From: Saccharothrix algeriensis
GTDB taxonomy: Bacteria > Actinomycetota > Actinomycetes > Mycobacteriales > Pseudonocardiaceae
Assembly: GCF_016907655.1 (NCBI RefSeq)
Contig: NZ_JAFBCL010000001.1
Coordinates: 2,452,001 to 2,516,000 of the forward strand
Direction of reading: 5' to 3'
Length of the DNA: 64,000 bases
A model generated the notes under the pieces. It made no database searches. It saw only the letters and a list, made by a program, of their open reading frames with translations, and was not told the DNA's origin. The position numbers and the translations under genes are program-made. This document shows, in pieces, positions 43,570 to 52,169 of the stretch. Numbering within the stretch: position 1 is the stretch's first letter; each line of letters starts with the position of its first letter.

Positions 43570-44193
43570 TCAGCGGCCCGACGAGAGCTCCGCGCCCACG
43601 GCCGTGGGCGTCGGCGCGGCGTGGCCGACCGGTTTGAGCACGCGCTGGTCGCCCGCCTGCTGCGGAGCGACGACGGGGGACGGGGGCGTGGTCGGGCCCT
43701 GCGCGGGGATCGGGGTCGAGTCCTCGCCGCCGGGCGCCACGAGGGCCAGCGCGCCCAGCATCAGGCCGGAGACGACCACCCCCGCGCCGTGCCGCGCGCG
43801 ACGGCCGCCGAACCGGCTGCCGGTGCCGAACGGGCGGCTCTGCCCCAGGACCGGACCCGAGCCGAAGGTCGCCCGGTCGGGGCGCTGGACGGCGACGAGC
43901 GTGCCGTCCTCGGTGACCGCGAGGCCGTCGGGCGCGCTGGGGAGGTCGACCTCCTGCGGGATCGCGCCCAGCCTGGCCAGCAGGCCGGCGGGCGCGCACG
44001 GCGTCTCGGCCGCCCGGACGGCGGAGCGGGCCTGCTGCTGGGAGTAGGCTTCCGCGGCGCAGAACGGGCAGCGGGCCAGGTGCGCGGACACCCGGCCGTG
44101 GGCCGAGGCCGACAGCTCGCCGTCGACGAAGGCGACGACCGCGTCGGGCAGCAGGTGCTGCTCGGGCAGTCCCCAACCTCGCAGAGCGGTCAT
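43570..44193 (-). CDS. rseA: zinc-binding anti-sigma factor RseA
   Basis: A 207-residue anti-sigma factor: ZAS domain near the N terminus with HLARCPFC (the HxxxCxxC signature), one transmembrane segment ([14 protein letters not shown]) around residue 140-155, and a Pro/Thr-rich outer C terminus. It would hold SigE inactive at the membrane until stress. ATG at 44193 is preceded by AGGAGG and overlaps the sigE stop by 4 bp (ATGA), the coupling expected for a sigma/anti-sigma pair. Confidence 0.88.
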   Translation of the reverse strand: MTALRGWGLPEQHLLPDAVVAFVDGELSASAHGRVSAHLARCPFCAAEAYSQQQARSAVRAAETPCAPAGLLARLGAIPQEVDLPSAPDGLAVTEDGTLVAVQRPDRATFGSGPVLGQSRPFGTGSRFGGRRARHGAGVVVSGLMLGALALVAPGGEDSTPIPAQGPTTPPSPVVAPQQAGDQRVLKPVGHAAPTPTAVGAELSSGR

Positions 44194-44765
44194 GCAGAGT
44201 CCTCCTGAACCAGACCCCGACGGCGTTCCAGTGCGGCGCGCAGGGCCTGGCGGCCCCGGTGGATCCTGCTCCTCACCGTACCCAGCTTCACGCCGAGGGT
44301 CGCACCGATCTCCTCGTAGGACAGGCCCTCCACGTCGCACAACACTACTGCGGCGCGGAAGTCCGGCGGCAACTCGTCCAGCGCGGCCTGCAGGTCCGGG
44401 TCGAGGTGGGTGTCGCTGTAGACCTGCTCGGGGCTCGGGTCGTCGCCCGCCAGGCGCTCGGCGTCCTCGGGCAGCCCCTCCATGCGGAACTTGGAGCGGC
44501 GGCGGACCATGTCCAGGAACAGGTTCGTGGTGATGCGGTGCAGCCAGCCCTCGAACGTGCCAGGCTGGTACGACGCGAGCGACCGGAACACCCGGACGAA
44601 CGTCTCCTGGGTGAGGTCCTCGGCGTCGTGCTGGTTACCGCTCAGGCGGTAGGCCAGGCGGTACACCCGGTCGGCGTGGTCGCGGACGACCTGGTCCCAC
44701 GTCGGCACGACCCACTCGGTGTCGTCGACGATGGGCGCGGTGGCGGTGTGCGGCTGCGTTGGCAT
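44190..44765 (-). CDS. sigE: ECF sigma factor SigE
   Basis: A 191-residue (from ATG at 44765) ECF sigma factor nearly superposable on mycobacterial SigE: region 2 [20 protein letters not shown] then [13 protein letters not shown], the linker [20 protein letters not shown], and region 4 [20 protein letters not shown] followed by IHRGRQALR. It directs transcription of envelope-stress genes and is controlled by the adjacent RseA. The frame is open up to 44894 with an in-frame ATG there, so a longer N terminus, as in mycobacterial SigE with its multiple starts, is possible. It is divergent from an O-methyltransferase gene. Confidence 0.9.
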   Translation of the reverse strand: MPTQPHTATAPIVDDTEWVVPTWDQVVRDHADRVYRLAYRLSGNQHDAEDLTQETFVRVFRSLASYQPGTFEGWLHRITTNLFLDMVRRRSKFRMEGLPEDAERLAGDDPSPEQVYSDTHLDPDLQAALDELPPDFRAAVVLCDVEGLSYEEIGATLGVKLGTVRSRIHRGRQALRAALERRRGLVQEDSA

Positions 44766-44967
44766 CGGGCGGTGAAGCACCTCCAGTGGGCTGGTTGCCC
44801 TGCTGCACGGGTCAACGCTCGCCGCGGCTCGCGTGTTCCCGTGGGTCTTGCGGTCTTGCGGTGGTACCAGGGTGCGGGGTCCGCTTATAACCATCGTGAG
44901 AGTCGGCTGAGAGCAGGCTGAGAATTCCGCTGCGCGGGAGGTTCACCCGATCCGCCGCGTCCGGCGT

Positions 44968-44973
44968 TAACCT
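44968..44973 (+). promoter_or_regulatory. -10-like box of leaderless O-methyltransferase gene
   Basis: TAACCT lies 6 nt upstream of the GTG at 44980. The same TANNNT-6/7 nt-start spacing recurs before several other genes (see findings). Confidence 0.5.
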
Positions 44974-44979
44974 CTCGCT

Positions 44980-45606
44980 GTGGATGCGCCGCTGCGCGAG
45001 TACGTGGAGCGCTACCAGCCCGAGGACGCCGTCATCGCCGCCGCCCGGGCGCGTGGCGCCGGCCTGGGCTGCGCGCCGATCGGCGCGGGCGGCGGCGCGG
45101 CGCTGCGCTTCCTGGCGACCGCGCTCCAGGCCAGGGCCGTGGTGGAGATCGGGACGGGCGCGGGCGTCGGCGCGCTCTACCTGCTCGGCGGGATGCCGGC
45201 GGCGGGCGTGCTGACGTCGATCGACGTGGAGCCGGAGCACCAGCGCGCGGCGCGGGTGGCCTTCGCCGAGGCGGGCATCGCGGTGTCGCGGACACGGCTG
45301 ATCATGGGCCGAGCGCTGGACGTGCTGCCCCGGCTGACCGACGGCGCGTACGACCTCGTGTTCGTGGACGCGGCCAAGGCCGAGTACCCGAGGTACCTGG
45401 ACGAGGGCGTGCGACTGCTGCGGCCGGGCGGGGTGATCGCGTTCGACAACGTGCTGTGGAACGGCAAGGTGGTCGACCAGGCGCACCGCGACCCGGTCAC
45501 GGTGGCGATGCGGGACGTGGTGCGCGCGGTGCGCGACGACGACCGACTCGTGCCGGTGCTCCTGCCGCTGGGCGACGGCCTGCTGGTGGCGGCCAAGACT
45601 CCTTGA
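44980..45606 (+). CDS. class I SAM-dependent O-methyltransferase (Rv1220c-like)
   Basis: A 208-residue methyltransferase of the caffeoyl-CoA/catechol O-methyltransferase family: VVEIGTGAGVGALYLLGG (motif I), TSIDVEPEHQRAARVAF, LVFVDAAKAEYPRYLDE (metal-binding Asp), GVIAFDNVLWNGKV. It is a soluble, probably divalent-metal-dependent enzyme of unknown substrate, always found opposite sigE in actinobacteria. GTG at 44980; leaderless by promoter position. A GC-rich stem followed by CTTTGGGGTTTT ends the gene near 45610-45650. Confidence 0.87.
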   Translation: MDAPLREYVERYQPEDAVIAAARARGAGLGCAPIGAGGGAALRFLATALQARAVVEIGTGAGVGALYLLGGMPAAGVLTSIDVEPEHQRAARVAFAEAGIAVSRTRLIMGRALDVLPRLTDGAYDLVFVDAAKAEYPRYLDEGVRLLRPGGVIAFDNVLWNGKVVDQAHRDPVTVAMRDVVRAVRDDDRLVPVLLPLGDGLLVAAKTP

Positions 45607-45677
45607 GACGGGCCGCCCGGGAAGGGCGGGCCGCCCGGCTTTGGGGTTTTCGGCACGCCCCGTGCAGACCGGTCTCT

Positions 45678-45805
45678 TCGTGTTCTCCCCGTATGGCCTG
45701 CCCGGAGGGCTACCATGCTTTTCCTGGGGGTGCAAGCACGCTTTTCGCTTGCACCCCCAGGAAAAGCATGGTCGTCTTTAGACAGGCCATGCGGGGAGAA
45801 CACGA
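45678..45805 (+). repeat. nested palindromic element A
   Basis: Outer arms 45678-45700 and 45783-45805 (23 nt, one T-G wobble) enclose inner arms 45712-45737 and 45747-45772 (26 nt, no mismatch) around the 9-nt loop ACGCTTTTC (45738-45746). The loop-closing bases are CAAGC/GCTTG. It is less GC-rich than neighbouring genes, with no open frame of note. Confidence 0.92.
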
Positions 45806-45972
45806 CCGCTCTTGCTCTTCCTCCTCCTTGGCGGCCTGCCCGTCCGGCGAGGACTCTTTTCATCTTTTCAGCTTAGATCCATACGGCCCCGAATCTCACC
45901 CAGATCCGTGCAGGTCAGAGGTATGAAGGGCGGCCGAGAGGCCCCCAAGGAGGAGGAAAAGAAAGAGCGGTC
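45804..45972. repeat. central inverted repeat C joining elements A and B
   Basis: Arms 45804-45831 and 45945-45972 (28 nt, two mismatches) carry CTTCCTCCTCCTTGG and its complement. They are continuous with the right outer arm of A and left outer arm of B, so A, C and B make one larger inverted arrangement around a unique core (about 45837-45936). Confidence 0.88.
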
Positions 45973-46103
45973 GTGTTCCCCTCCCCGCACGGCCTGCCGA
46001 AGGCAATCACGTTTGTCGGGGGGCGTCAAGCGAAGAGCGTGCTTGACACCCCCCGACAAACGTGATCGGGCTGCGCCCAGGCCGTACGGGGAGGGGAACA
46101 CGA
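45971..46103 (-). repeat. nested palindromic element B
   Basis: Outer arms 45971-45996 and 46078-46103 (26 nt, one mismatch) enclose inner arms 46006-46031 and 46041-46066 (26 nt, one mismatch) around the 9-nt loop GAAGAGCGT on the plus strand, i.e. ACGCTCTTC on the minus strand. Both mismatches are C-A on the plus strand and G-U on the minus strand. It is homologous to element A in inverted orientation, with different but self-complementary stem sequence. Confidence 0.92.
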
Positions 46104-46214
46104 AGGCACCGGTATGTGCACGAGGTGCAGCACGGCTGCGTGAAGCGTGCCGGGTGCGGTGCTCCCGCGTGAACCGCGAAAAAGGGCGGTGGTCGTTCGT
46201 GCGCGGGCGAGCGC

Positions 46215-47429
46215 TCAGAACGCTGTGACGCCCTTCCCGAGCACGGTGACACCGCCGGCGGACACGGTGTAGCGCTGTCGGTCCGTGGCCGGGTCGACGC
46301 CGATCAGCGCGCCGTCGGGGACGACCACGTTCTTGTCCAGGATGGCCCGGCGCACCACCGCGCCGCGCCCGATGCGCACACCGGGCAGCAGCACGCTGCC
46401 CTGCACCACGGACCCGGTCTCCACCACCACGTCGGAGGAGACGACCGAGCCGTGGACGGTGCCCGAGATGATCGAGCCGGGGCCCACCATGGAGTCCTCC
46501 GCGCTGCCGCCCGCGATGAACTTCGCGGGCGGCAGCGGCGGGGTCGCGGTGCGGATGGGCCAAGCCTGGTTGTAGAGGTTGAACACCGGGTTCACCGACA
46601 CCAGGTCCATGTGCGCTTCGTAGTACGCGTCGATGGTCCCCACGTCGCGCCAGTAACCGCGGTCCCGGTCGGTCTCGCCGGGGACCGCGTTGTCGGCGAA
46701 GTCGTAGACGTGCGCGCGGCCCTGGTCGACCAGCATGGGGATGATGTCGCCGCCCATGTCGTGGTCGGAGTCGGGGTTGGCGGCGTCCGCCCGCAGCGCC
46801 TCCAGCAGGGCTTCGGTGGTGAACACGTAGTTGCCCATGGAGGCGAACGTGACCTCCGGGTCGTCCGGCACGTGCGGCGGGTCGGCGGGCTTCTCCAGGA
46901 ACCGGGTGATCAGCCCGGACTCGTCGGAGTCGATGCAGCCGAACGCCCTGGCCTCCGCGCGCGGCACCCGGATGCCCGCGACGGTGACGCCCGCGCCGCC
47001 GGCGGCGTGCTGGTCGACCATGCGGCCCGGGTCCATCCGGTACACGTGGTCCGCGCCGAAGACGATCACGTGGTCCGGCTTCTCGTCGTTGACGAGGTTG
47101 AGCGACTGGAAGATCGCGTCGGCGCTGCCGGTGTACCAGCGCGGCCCCAGGCGCTGCTGCGCGGGCACCGGCGTGACGTACTGGCCCAGGACGTTGGACA
47201 GCCGCCACGTGGTGGAGATGTGCCGGTCCAGCGAGTGCGACTTGTACTGCGTCAGCACGCAGAGCCGGACGAAGCCCGCGTTGACGAGGTTGGACAGCAC
47301 GAAGTCGACCAGCCGGTAGTTGCCGCCGAAGGGCACCGCGGGCTTCGCGCGGTCGGCGGTCAACGGCCACAGCCGCTTGCCCTCGCCGCCGGCGAGGACA
47401 ATTCCCAGAATGTGCGGTTGCCCTTTCAC
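46215..47429 (-). CDS. glgC: glucose-1-phosphate adenylyltransferase GlgC
   Basis: A 404-residue ADP-glucose pyrophosphorylase, the usual actinobacterial length. N-terminal [59 protein letters not shown], and a C-terminal left-handed beta-helix ([20 protein letters not shown]). It makes ADP-glucose for glycogen or for maltose-1-phosphate synthesis by the divergent GlgM. GTG at 47429, 7 nt after a TAGGGT box (47437-47442), so leaderless. The two genes share a 105-bp regulatory region. Confidence 0.93.
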   Translation of the reverse strand: MKGQPHILGIVLAGGEGKRLWPLTADRAKPAVPFGGNYRLVDFVLSNLVNAGFVRLCVLTQYKSHSLDRHISTTWRLSNVLGQYVTPVPAQQRLGPRWYTGSADAIFQSLNLVNDEKPDHVIVFGADHVYRMDPGRMVDQHAAGGAGVTVAGIRVPRAEARAFGCIDSDESGLITRFLEKPADPPHVPDDPEVTFASMGNYVFTTEALLEALRADAANPDSDHDMGGDIIPMLVDQGRAHVYDFADNAVPGETDRDRGYWRDVGTIDAYYEAHMDLVSVNPVFNLYNQAWPIRTATPPLPPAKFIAGGSAEDSMVGPGSIISGTVHGSVVSSDVVVETGSVVQGSVLLPGVRIGRGAVVRRAILDKNVVVPDGALIGVDPATDRQRYTVSAGGVTVLGKGVTAF

Positions 47430-47534
47430 GACAACGACCCTAACCGTGCGGGCACCGGCCCACCATCGGCGCGGCGGGCTTGATCGGCGAGTGTTCACCG
47501 GACCGTCGACCGCGGCGGGGTTACGGTGGGCGGC

Positions 47535-48695
47535 GTGCGAATCGGACTGCTGACACGGGAGTACCCGCCGGAGGTCTACGGCGGGGCCGGGGTGCACGTC
47601 GGCTTCCTGGCCCCGGAGCTGCGCCGGCTGGTGGAGGTCGAGGTGCACGCCTTCGGCGACCCGCGCCCGGACGCCGCGGCGTACCGGCCGGTCGCGGCGC
47701 TGGCCGAGGTGAACCCGGCGCTCGGCGTGCTGTCGGCGGACCTGGCGATGGCCGCCGCGCTGGGCGGGGTGCAGCTCGCGCACTCGCACACCTGGTACGC
47801 CAACCTGGCCGGGCACCTGGCGAAGCTGCTGCACGGCGTGCCGCACGTGGTCACCGCGCACTCGCTGGAGCCGCGCCGGCCGTGGAAGGCCGAGCAGCTG
47901 GGCGGCGGGTACCGCGTCTCGTCGTGGGTCGAGCGCGCCTCCTACGAGGCGGCGGACGCGATCATCGCGGTGAGCGAGGGGATGCGGGCCGACGTGCTGG
48001 ACTGCTACCCGGCGCTGGACCCGGCCCGCGTGCACGTGGTGCGCAACGGCATCGACACGTCGGTCTACCACCCGGTGGTCGAGGCGGACGCGCTGGCGCG
48101 GCACGGGATCGACCCGGACCGGCCGATCGTGTCGTTCGTGGGGCGGATCACGCGGCAGAAGGGCCTCGCCCACCTCGTCGCGGCGGCGCACCGGATCTCG
48201 CCGGACGCGCAGGTGGTGCTGTGCGCGGGCGCGCCGGACACCCCGGAGATCGCCGAGGAGACCCGGCTGGCGGTCGCGGAGCTGGCCGAGGCGCGGCCCG
48301 GTGTGGTGTGGATCCGGCAGATGCTGCGGACCGACGAGGTGCGGCAGGTCCTGAGCCGGTCGGCGGTGTTCGTGTGCCCCTCGGTGTACGAGCCGCTGGG
48401 GATCGTGAACCTGGAGGCGATGGCCTGCGGGACGGCCGTCGTGGCGTCGGACGTGGGCGGCATCCCGGAGGTGGTGGAGCACGGCCGGACCGGGTTGCTG
48501 GTGCACTACGACGAGGCGGACCCCGAGGCGTTCCGGACCGGGCTGGCCGACGCCGTGAACGAGGTGCTGGCCGATCCCGACCGGGCTCGGGCGTTCGGGC
48601 GGGCGGGGCGGGAGCGAGCCGTGCGGGACTTCTCCTGGGCGAGCGTCGCCACCCGGACGGTGGACGTCTACCGCAGCGTCCTCGACCAGCGCTGA
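47535..48695 (+). CDS. glgM: alpha-maltose-1-phosphate synthase GlgM (GlgA-type GT4)
   Basis: A 386-residue GT-B, family GT4 glycosyltransferase: [60 protein letters not shown] and the C-terminal [20 protein letters not shown] (nucleotide-sugar Glu). It matches mycobacterial Rv1212c in length and gene order; that enzyme makes maltose-1-phosphate from ADP-glucose and glucose-1-phosphate for the GlgE pathway. GTG at 47535 is preferred over 47526 because it begins at the family start [12 protein letters not shown]. Divergent from glgC. Confidence 0.9.
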   Translation: MRIGLLTREYPPEVYGGAGVHVGFLAPELRRLVEVEVHAFGDPRPDAAAYRPVAALAEVNPALGVLSADLAMAAALGGVQLAHSHTWYANLAGHLAKLLHGVPHVVTAHSLEPRRPWKAEQLGGGYRVSSWVERASYEAADAIIAVSEGMRADVLDCYPALDPARVHVVRNGIDTSVYHPVVEADALARHGIDPDRPIVSFVGRITRQKGLAHLVAAAHRISPDAQVVLCAGAPDTPEIAEETRLAVAELAEARPGVVWIRQMLRTDEVRQVLSRSAVFVCPSVYEPLGIVNLEAMACGTAVVASDVGGIPEVVEHGRTGLLVHYDEADPEAFRTGLADAVNEVLADPDRARAFGRAGRERAVRDFSWASVATRTVDVYRSVLDQR

Positions 48696-48712
48696 GTAGC
48701 CATTGACCTACT
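48695..48712. promoter_or_regulatory. dyad AGTAG-N8-CTACT, upstream copy
   Basis: AGTAG (48695-48699), 8 nt, CTACT (48708-48712), directly at the glgM stop. An identical dyad lies 79 bp downstream. Confidence 0.5.
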
Positions 48713-48773
48713 CTATGTGACACGCGCCACACCCATTCGAGGGAACCTCGCACGCGGGTGACCGCCTTTAACC

Positions 48774-48791
48774 AGTAGGGGATCAACTACT
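48774..48791. promoter_or_regulatory. dyad AGTAG-N8-CTACT, downstream copy
   Basis: AGTAG (48774-48778), 8 nt, CTACT (48787-48791), just upstream of the lipoprotein start codon; the flanking C/G extends it to CCAGTAG/CTACTGG. Together with the first copy it brackets the presumed promoter. Confidence 0.5.
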
Positions 48792-48800
48792 GGGGGTCAC

Positions 48801-50162
48801 ATGCGGTGGCTTGCGCTGGTCGTGGCCGTGATTCCGCTGGCCGGGTGCGGAGCGGGGACGGAGCTGTCGGCCGCACCGGAACTCACGATCGAGGGTCGCT
48901 CGATCGTGGATCCGCAGGGGCTCCAGATGCGGGCCGAGGCGGAGCTGAGCTACACCCTGAACTTCGGCTACGTGGCGCGCGCCGGCCGCGAGGACGTCAA
49001 CTGCTGGTTCGCCCGCACCGGCGCGAAGTCCGAGGTCGACACCCGGTTGTGGTGCGGCCCGGTGCAGGTGCCGGGCACCGCGGCGGCGACGGACTGGGTG
49101 CCCGTGCCGCTGAAGGAGGTCGAGCGCGGCGACGGCGGCGTGCGGCTGGAGGTGCAGCCGCCGCAGGTGCCGGAGCTGGGCACCCGCAGCACTCCGGTGG
49201 GCAGGCTGGTGCGCACCGACGGGCGGGAGACCGAGGCCGACCAGGGCGTCGGCGAGGCGGGCCCGGACTTCCTGGCCGTGCTGCCCGACGACGGCCGGCC
49301 GCTGGACGGGGCGACCGGGATGATCCGCGACGACCAGCTCTCGGCCCGGATCACCGGCTACGGGACCCCGGAGTCGTGGCGGACCGAGCAGGGCGAGCTG
49401 CGGGCCGAGCACGGCGTGCGGCTGCGGGTGCTGCGGCTGGCGGTGGAGCGGCTGACCGAGACCGACTCGGCGTTCCGGCAGACGCCCTGGGCCGGCTGGC
49501 GGCCCCAGCCGCCGGAGCTGGCGCTGCAGGTGCCCGGCCGGCGGCACCGGCTGCCGATCGAGCGGCTGCCCGAGAACGGGTCGGTGTTCGTCGTCTACAC
49601 GGTGCCGGAGTCGGGTGGCGGCGAGGAGCTGGTGCTCCACACCGTCGGGGCGAAGTCGTTGGAGCAGCGGGTGGAGGTGCCCTCGGGCCGGCCGCTGGCG
49701 GACGCGCCCGCGGTGCTGCGGCGGCCGGGCGGGCCGGCCGAGCCCGCGCCGGTCGAGCACCGGCTCCGGGTGGGCGGGCAGGACGGCGCGCTGGAGGTCC
49801 AGCAGGTGCGGCTGGGCAGGCAGCGGCCGGTGAGCGCCGGGGCGCAGTTCTCGCTGGCGACGGCGTCCGCGCCGGACCGGGCGCTGCTGGAGCTGCGGCT
49901 GCTGGGCAAGGGCCTGCCGCAGACCGCCGCGGGGCCGATCACCCAGCACCTGGTCGCGGTGACGCTGCCGGACGGGTCGCGGGCGCCGCTGGTGGGCGCG
50001 CGCCACGGCGGCGACACGTTCCCGGTGGCGCTGGTGGTCGAGGTGCCGGCCGACGTCCGCTCGGTCGACGTGTCCGTGACGTCGGGATCGGTGGCGCTGC
50101 CCGTGCTGGGCGGGACGGCGGTGGAGGCGGGGCCGCCGGTGACCGTGCCGCTGGACTTCTGA
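48801..50162 (+). CDS. secreted lipoprotein of unknown function
   Basis: A 453-residue protein with a short lipoprotein signal peptide (MRWLALVVAVIPLAGC, lipobox LAGC) and no further membrane segments. The mature part is beta-rich with several Pro/Gly-rich linkers; it contains NCWFARTG and LWCGPVQVPG (a likely disulfide pair), and two related later domains (e.g. LRVLRLAVERLTETD and LEVQQVRLGRQRPVS). No family is recognised; it seems specific to this lineage. ATG at 48801 with GGGGG upstream. The upstream AGTAG dyads suggest dedicated regulation. Confidence 0.75.
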   Translation: MRWLALVVAVIPLAGCGAGTELSAAPELTIEGRSIVDPQGLQMRAEAELSYTLNFGYVARAGREDVNCWFARTGAKSEVDTRLWCGPVQVPGTAAATDWVPVPLKEVERGDGGVRLEVQPPQVPELGTRSTPVGRLVRTDGRETEADQGVGEAGPDFLAVLPDDGRPLDGATGMIRDDQLSARITGYGTPESWRTEQGELRAEHGVRLRVLRLAVERLTETDSAFRQTPWAGWRPQPPELALQVPGRRHRLPIERLPENGSVFVVYTVPESGGGEELVLHTVGAKSLEQRVEVPSGRPLADAPAVLRRPGGPAEPAPVEHRLRVGGQDGALEVQQVRLGRQRPVSAGAQFSLATASAPDRALLELRLLGKGLPQTAAGPITQHLVAVTLPDGSRAPLVGARHGGDTFPVALVVEVPADVRSVDVSVTSGSVALPVLGGTAVEAGPPVTVPLDF

Positions 50163-50223
50163 GCCGCCCGCGCCGCCGACCGGCCGCGCGACCCGGACCC
50201 GACCGGCGCCGGGCCGACCGGGG

Positions 50224-51642
50224 TCACGAGCCGTAGTGCTCCACCAGGCTGACCAGGGTGCGCGCGGCGAACCCGGAGGCGCCCGGGACGACCTCGGCGT
50301 AGTTCTTGTCCGACCGCGCCGGGCCCGCGATGTCCAGGTGCGCCCACGGCAGGCCGCCGGCGAACTCGCGCAGGAACAGCGCCGCCGTGATGCCGCCCGG
50401 ACCGGGCGGGCACTGGCGCAGGTCGGCGACGTCGCTGGCCACCTCCTCGGCCAGGTACTCCGGCAGCGGCATCCGCCACCAGGTCTCGCCGGTCCGCTCC
50501 CCCGCCGCCACGACCGCCGCGGCCAGGGCGTCGTCGGAGGCGAACAGGCCGCCGGTCCGCACGCCCAGGCTGACCTTCATGGCGCCGGTCAGGGTCGCCA
50601 CGTCGACCAGGGCGTCGGCGTCGAGCGCGCGCACCGCGTACGCCATGGCGTCGGCCAGCACCAGCCGGCCCTCCGCGTCGGTGTTGGTCACCTCGGTGGT
50701 CGTGCCGCCGTAGTGGCGCACCACGTCGCCGGGGCGGTAGGCGGTGCCCGACACGTGGTTCTCCGCGCACGGCACCAGGCCGGTCACCCGGACCGGCAGG
50801 CCGCGGCGGGCGACGGCGACCAGCGCCGCGATCACCGCCGCGCCGCCCGCCATGTCGGTGCGCATCAGGTGCATCCCCTCGGCGGGCTTGATCGAGATGC
50901 CGCCGGTGTCGAAGGTGATGCCCTTGCCGACCAGCACCAGGTGGGGGCCGGTGGCCGCGCCGTTCCAGGTCAGCTGCACCAAGCGGGGCGGGCGGGCCGA
51001 GCCGCCGCCGACCGCGAGCACGCCGCCGAAGCCCTCGGCGGCCAACCACCGCTCGTCGCGGACCGCCACCTCCAGGCCCGGCGCGGTCCGGGCGAGCCTG
51101 GCGGCGGTCGACGCGAGCCAGGCCGGGTCCTTCAGGTTGGCCGGGGCGTTGGCCAGGTCGCGGGTCAGGGCGGTCGCCGCGGCCAGGTCGACGGCCTCGC
51201 GGACCTCGTCCGCCGCCGCGTCGCCCACCAGGCGCACCGCCTTCGGGCGGGGCGGGGCGGGCTCGCCGGTCACCCGGAACCGGTAGCCGCCCAGGACCAG
51301 CCCCAGGACGAACGACCGCACGTCGGCGCCGGGGGTCAGCAGCACGTCGAACGCCGTGCCGCCGTCCCGCTCCGCCTCCGCCTGGAGCGCCCGGGCCAGC
51401 GACGCGCCCGCCGTGCGCCAGTCCGCGGGCGCGCCCTCGCCGACGCCGAGCACCCAGTGCCCGTCCTGCCGGTGGGTCGCGCCCGCCTGCCCGCTGACCT
51501 GCCCGGTCAGCACCAGGTCCGCGCCGCCGGGCCCGAGCACGGGCGGCTCGCCGGGCCGGGCCAGCACCACCCGCCCGGCGCCGCGCCGAGGGGTGCCGGC
51601 CGCCTCGACGGCCACGAGCGGGGAGGGGACGGGCAGGCGCAC
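50224..51642 (-). CDS. leucyl aminopeptidase (M17)
   Basis: A 472-residue M17 cytosol aminopeptidase. Signature NTDAEGRLVLADAMAYAV, the metal-binding GKGITFDTGGISIKP and DMAGGAAVIAAL, and ENHVSGTAYRPGD are all present, so it should be an active dizinc peptidase releasing N-terminal residues. The N-terminal domain is shorter and more divergent than in PepA. GTG at 51642 with GAGGAG upstream. It is followed on the opposite strand by the lipoprotein gene end (61-bp gap). The usual symbol would be pepA or pepB. Confidence 0.88.
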   Translation of the reverse strand: MRLPVPSPLVAVEAAGTPRRGAGRVVLARPGEPPVLGPGGADLVLTGQVSGQAGATHRQDGHWVLGVGEGAPADWRTAGASLARALQAEAERDGGTAFDVLLTPGADVRSFVLGLVLGGYRFRVTGEPAPPRPKAVRLVGDAAADEVREAVDLAAATALTRDLANAPANLKDPAWLASTAARLARTAPGLEVAVRDERWLAAEGFGGVLAVGGGSARPPRLVQLTWNGAATGPHLVLVGKGITFDTGGISIKPAEGMHLMRTDMAGGAAVIAALVAVARRGLPVRVTGLVPCAENHVSGTAYRPGDVVRHYGGTTTEVTNTDAEGRLVLADAMAYAVRALDADALVDVATLTGAMKVSLGVRTGGLFASDDALAAAVVAAGERTGETWWRMPLPEYLAEEVASDVADLRQCPPGPGGITAALFLREFAGGLPWAHLDIAGPARSDKNYAEVVPGASGFAARTLVSLVEHYGS

Positions 51643-51738
51643 TGGGACTCCTCGGCTGGACTGGCGGTGGTCAGGACGAAGCGATGCCCCGGTTCCACTG
51701 TGGAAACCGGGGCCCGACGACTTCTCGCTCCGGCTGGG

Positions 51739-51906
51739 TCAGCCAGCGGCTGCCTTGAGGGCGTCGCCCAGGGCGTTGGCCTCTTCCGCCGACATCTCGA
51801 CGACGAGTCGACCACCACCCTCGAGCGGAACGCGCATCACGATGCCACGCCCCTCCTTGGTGACCTCAAGGGGACCGTCGCCGGTCCGGGGCTTCATGGC
51901 CGCCAT
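51739..51906 (-). CDS. DUF3117 protein (Rv1211-like)
   Basis: A 55-residue protein (MAAMKPRTGDGPLEVTKEGR followed by GIVMRVPLEGGGRLVVEMSA) of the DUF3117 family, highly conserved among actinobacteria and of unknown function. ATG at 51906 is preceded by GGAGGGAG. It precedes the aminopeptidase on the same strand and in mycobacteria lies between tag and glgM, as broadly seen here. The 263 bp upstream (51907-52169) hold no other gene. Confidence 0.92.
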   Translation of the reverse strand: MAAMKPRTGDGPLEVTKEGRGIVMRVPLEGGGRLVVEMSAEEANALGDALKAAAG

Positions 51907-52169
51907 CGCGTGCTCCCTCCGTCAACATCTTCCCCGTCCGACCAGGGCCGGATACTCCGACCCATTCTCCCCTATGCGGACTCGCCGGCGAAACCGAACC
52001 GATCTTTCCAACCGATCCGTGCTGTGCCGGCGATCTTCGCCAACGCGCACTTCAGCGCCAGGATCGCCGCGCCCCAACGATTTCCGGCCGGCGATTTCAC
52101 CGTCACCTGGTCGTGACCGATTCCGGCGCTGTGGCGTGTCGCGGGGTCGCCCTGACAGACTCCGATCCC

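Larger units (their letters stand above)
45607..46214. other. 608-bp gene-free region between convergent genes, filled by palindromic elements
   Basis: Between the stop of the O-methyltransferase and the stop of glgC. It holds elements A, C and B (45678-46103) and, to the right, a short stretch of partial repeats (GTGCACGAGGTGCAGCAC near 46117-46134). No coding frame with convincing codon use was found. Confidence 0.8.

Noticed and set aside
45678..46103. Simple transcription terminators for the convergent methyltransferase and glgC genes
   Set aside because: The methyltransferase has its own stem plus T-rich tail at about 45610-45650. The nested, 26-nt-arm architecture with a conserved loop far exceeds a terminator, although termination may be a side effect.
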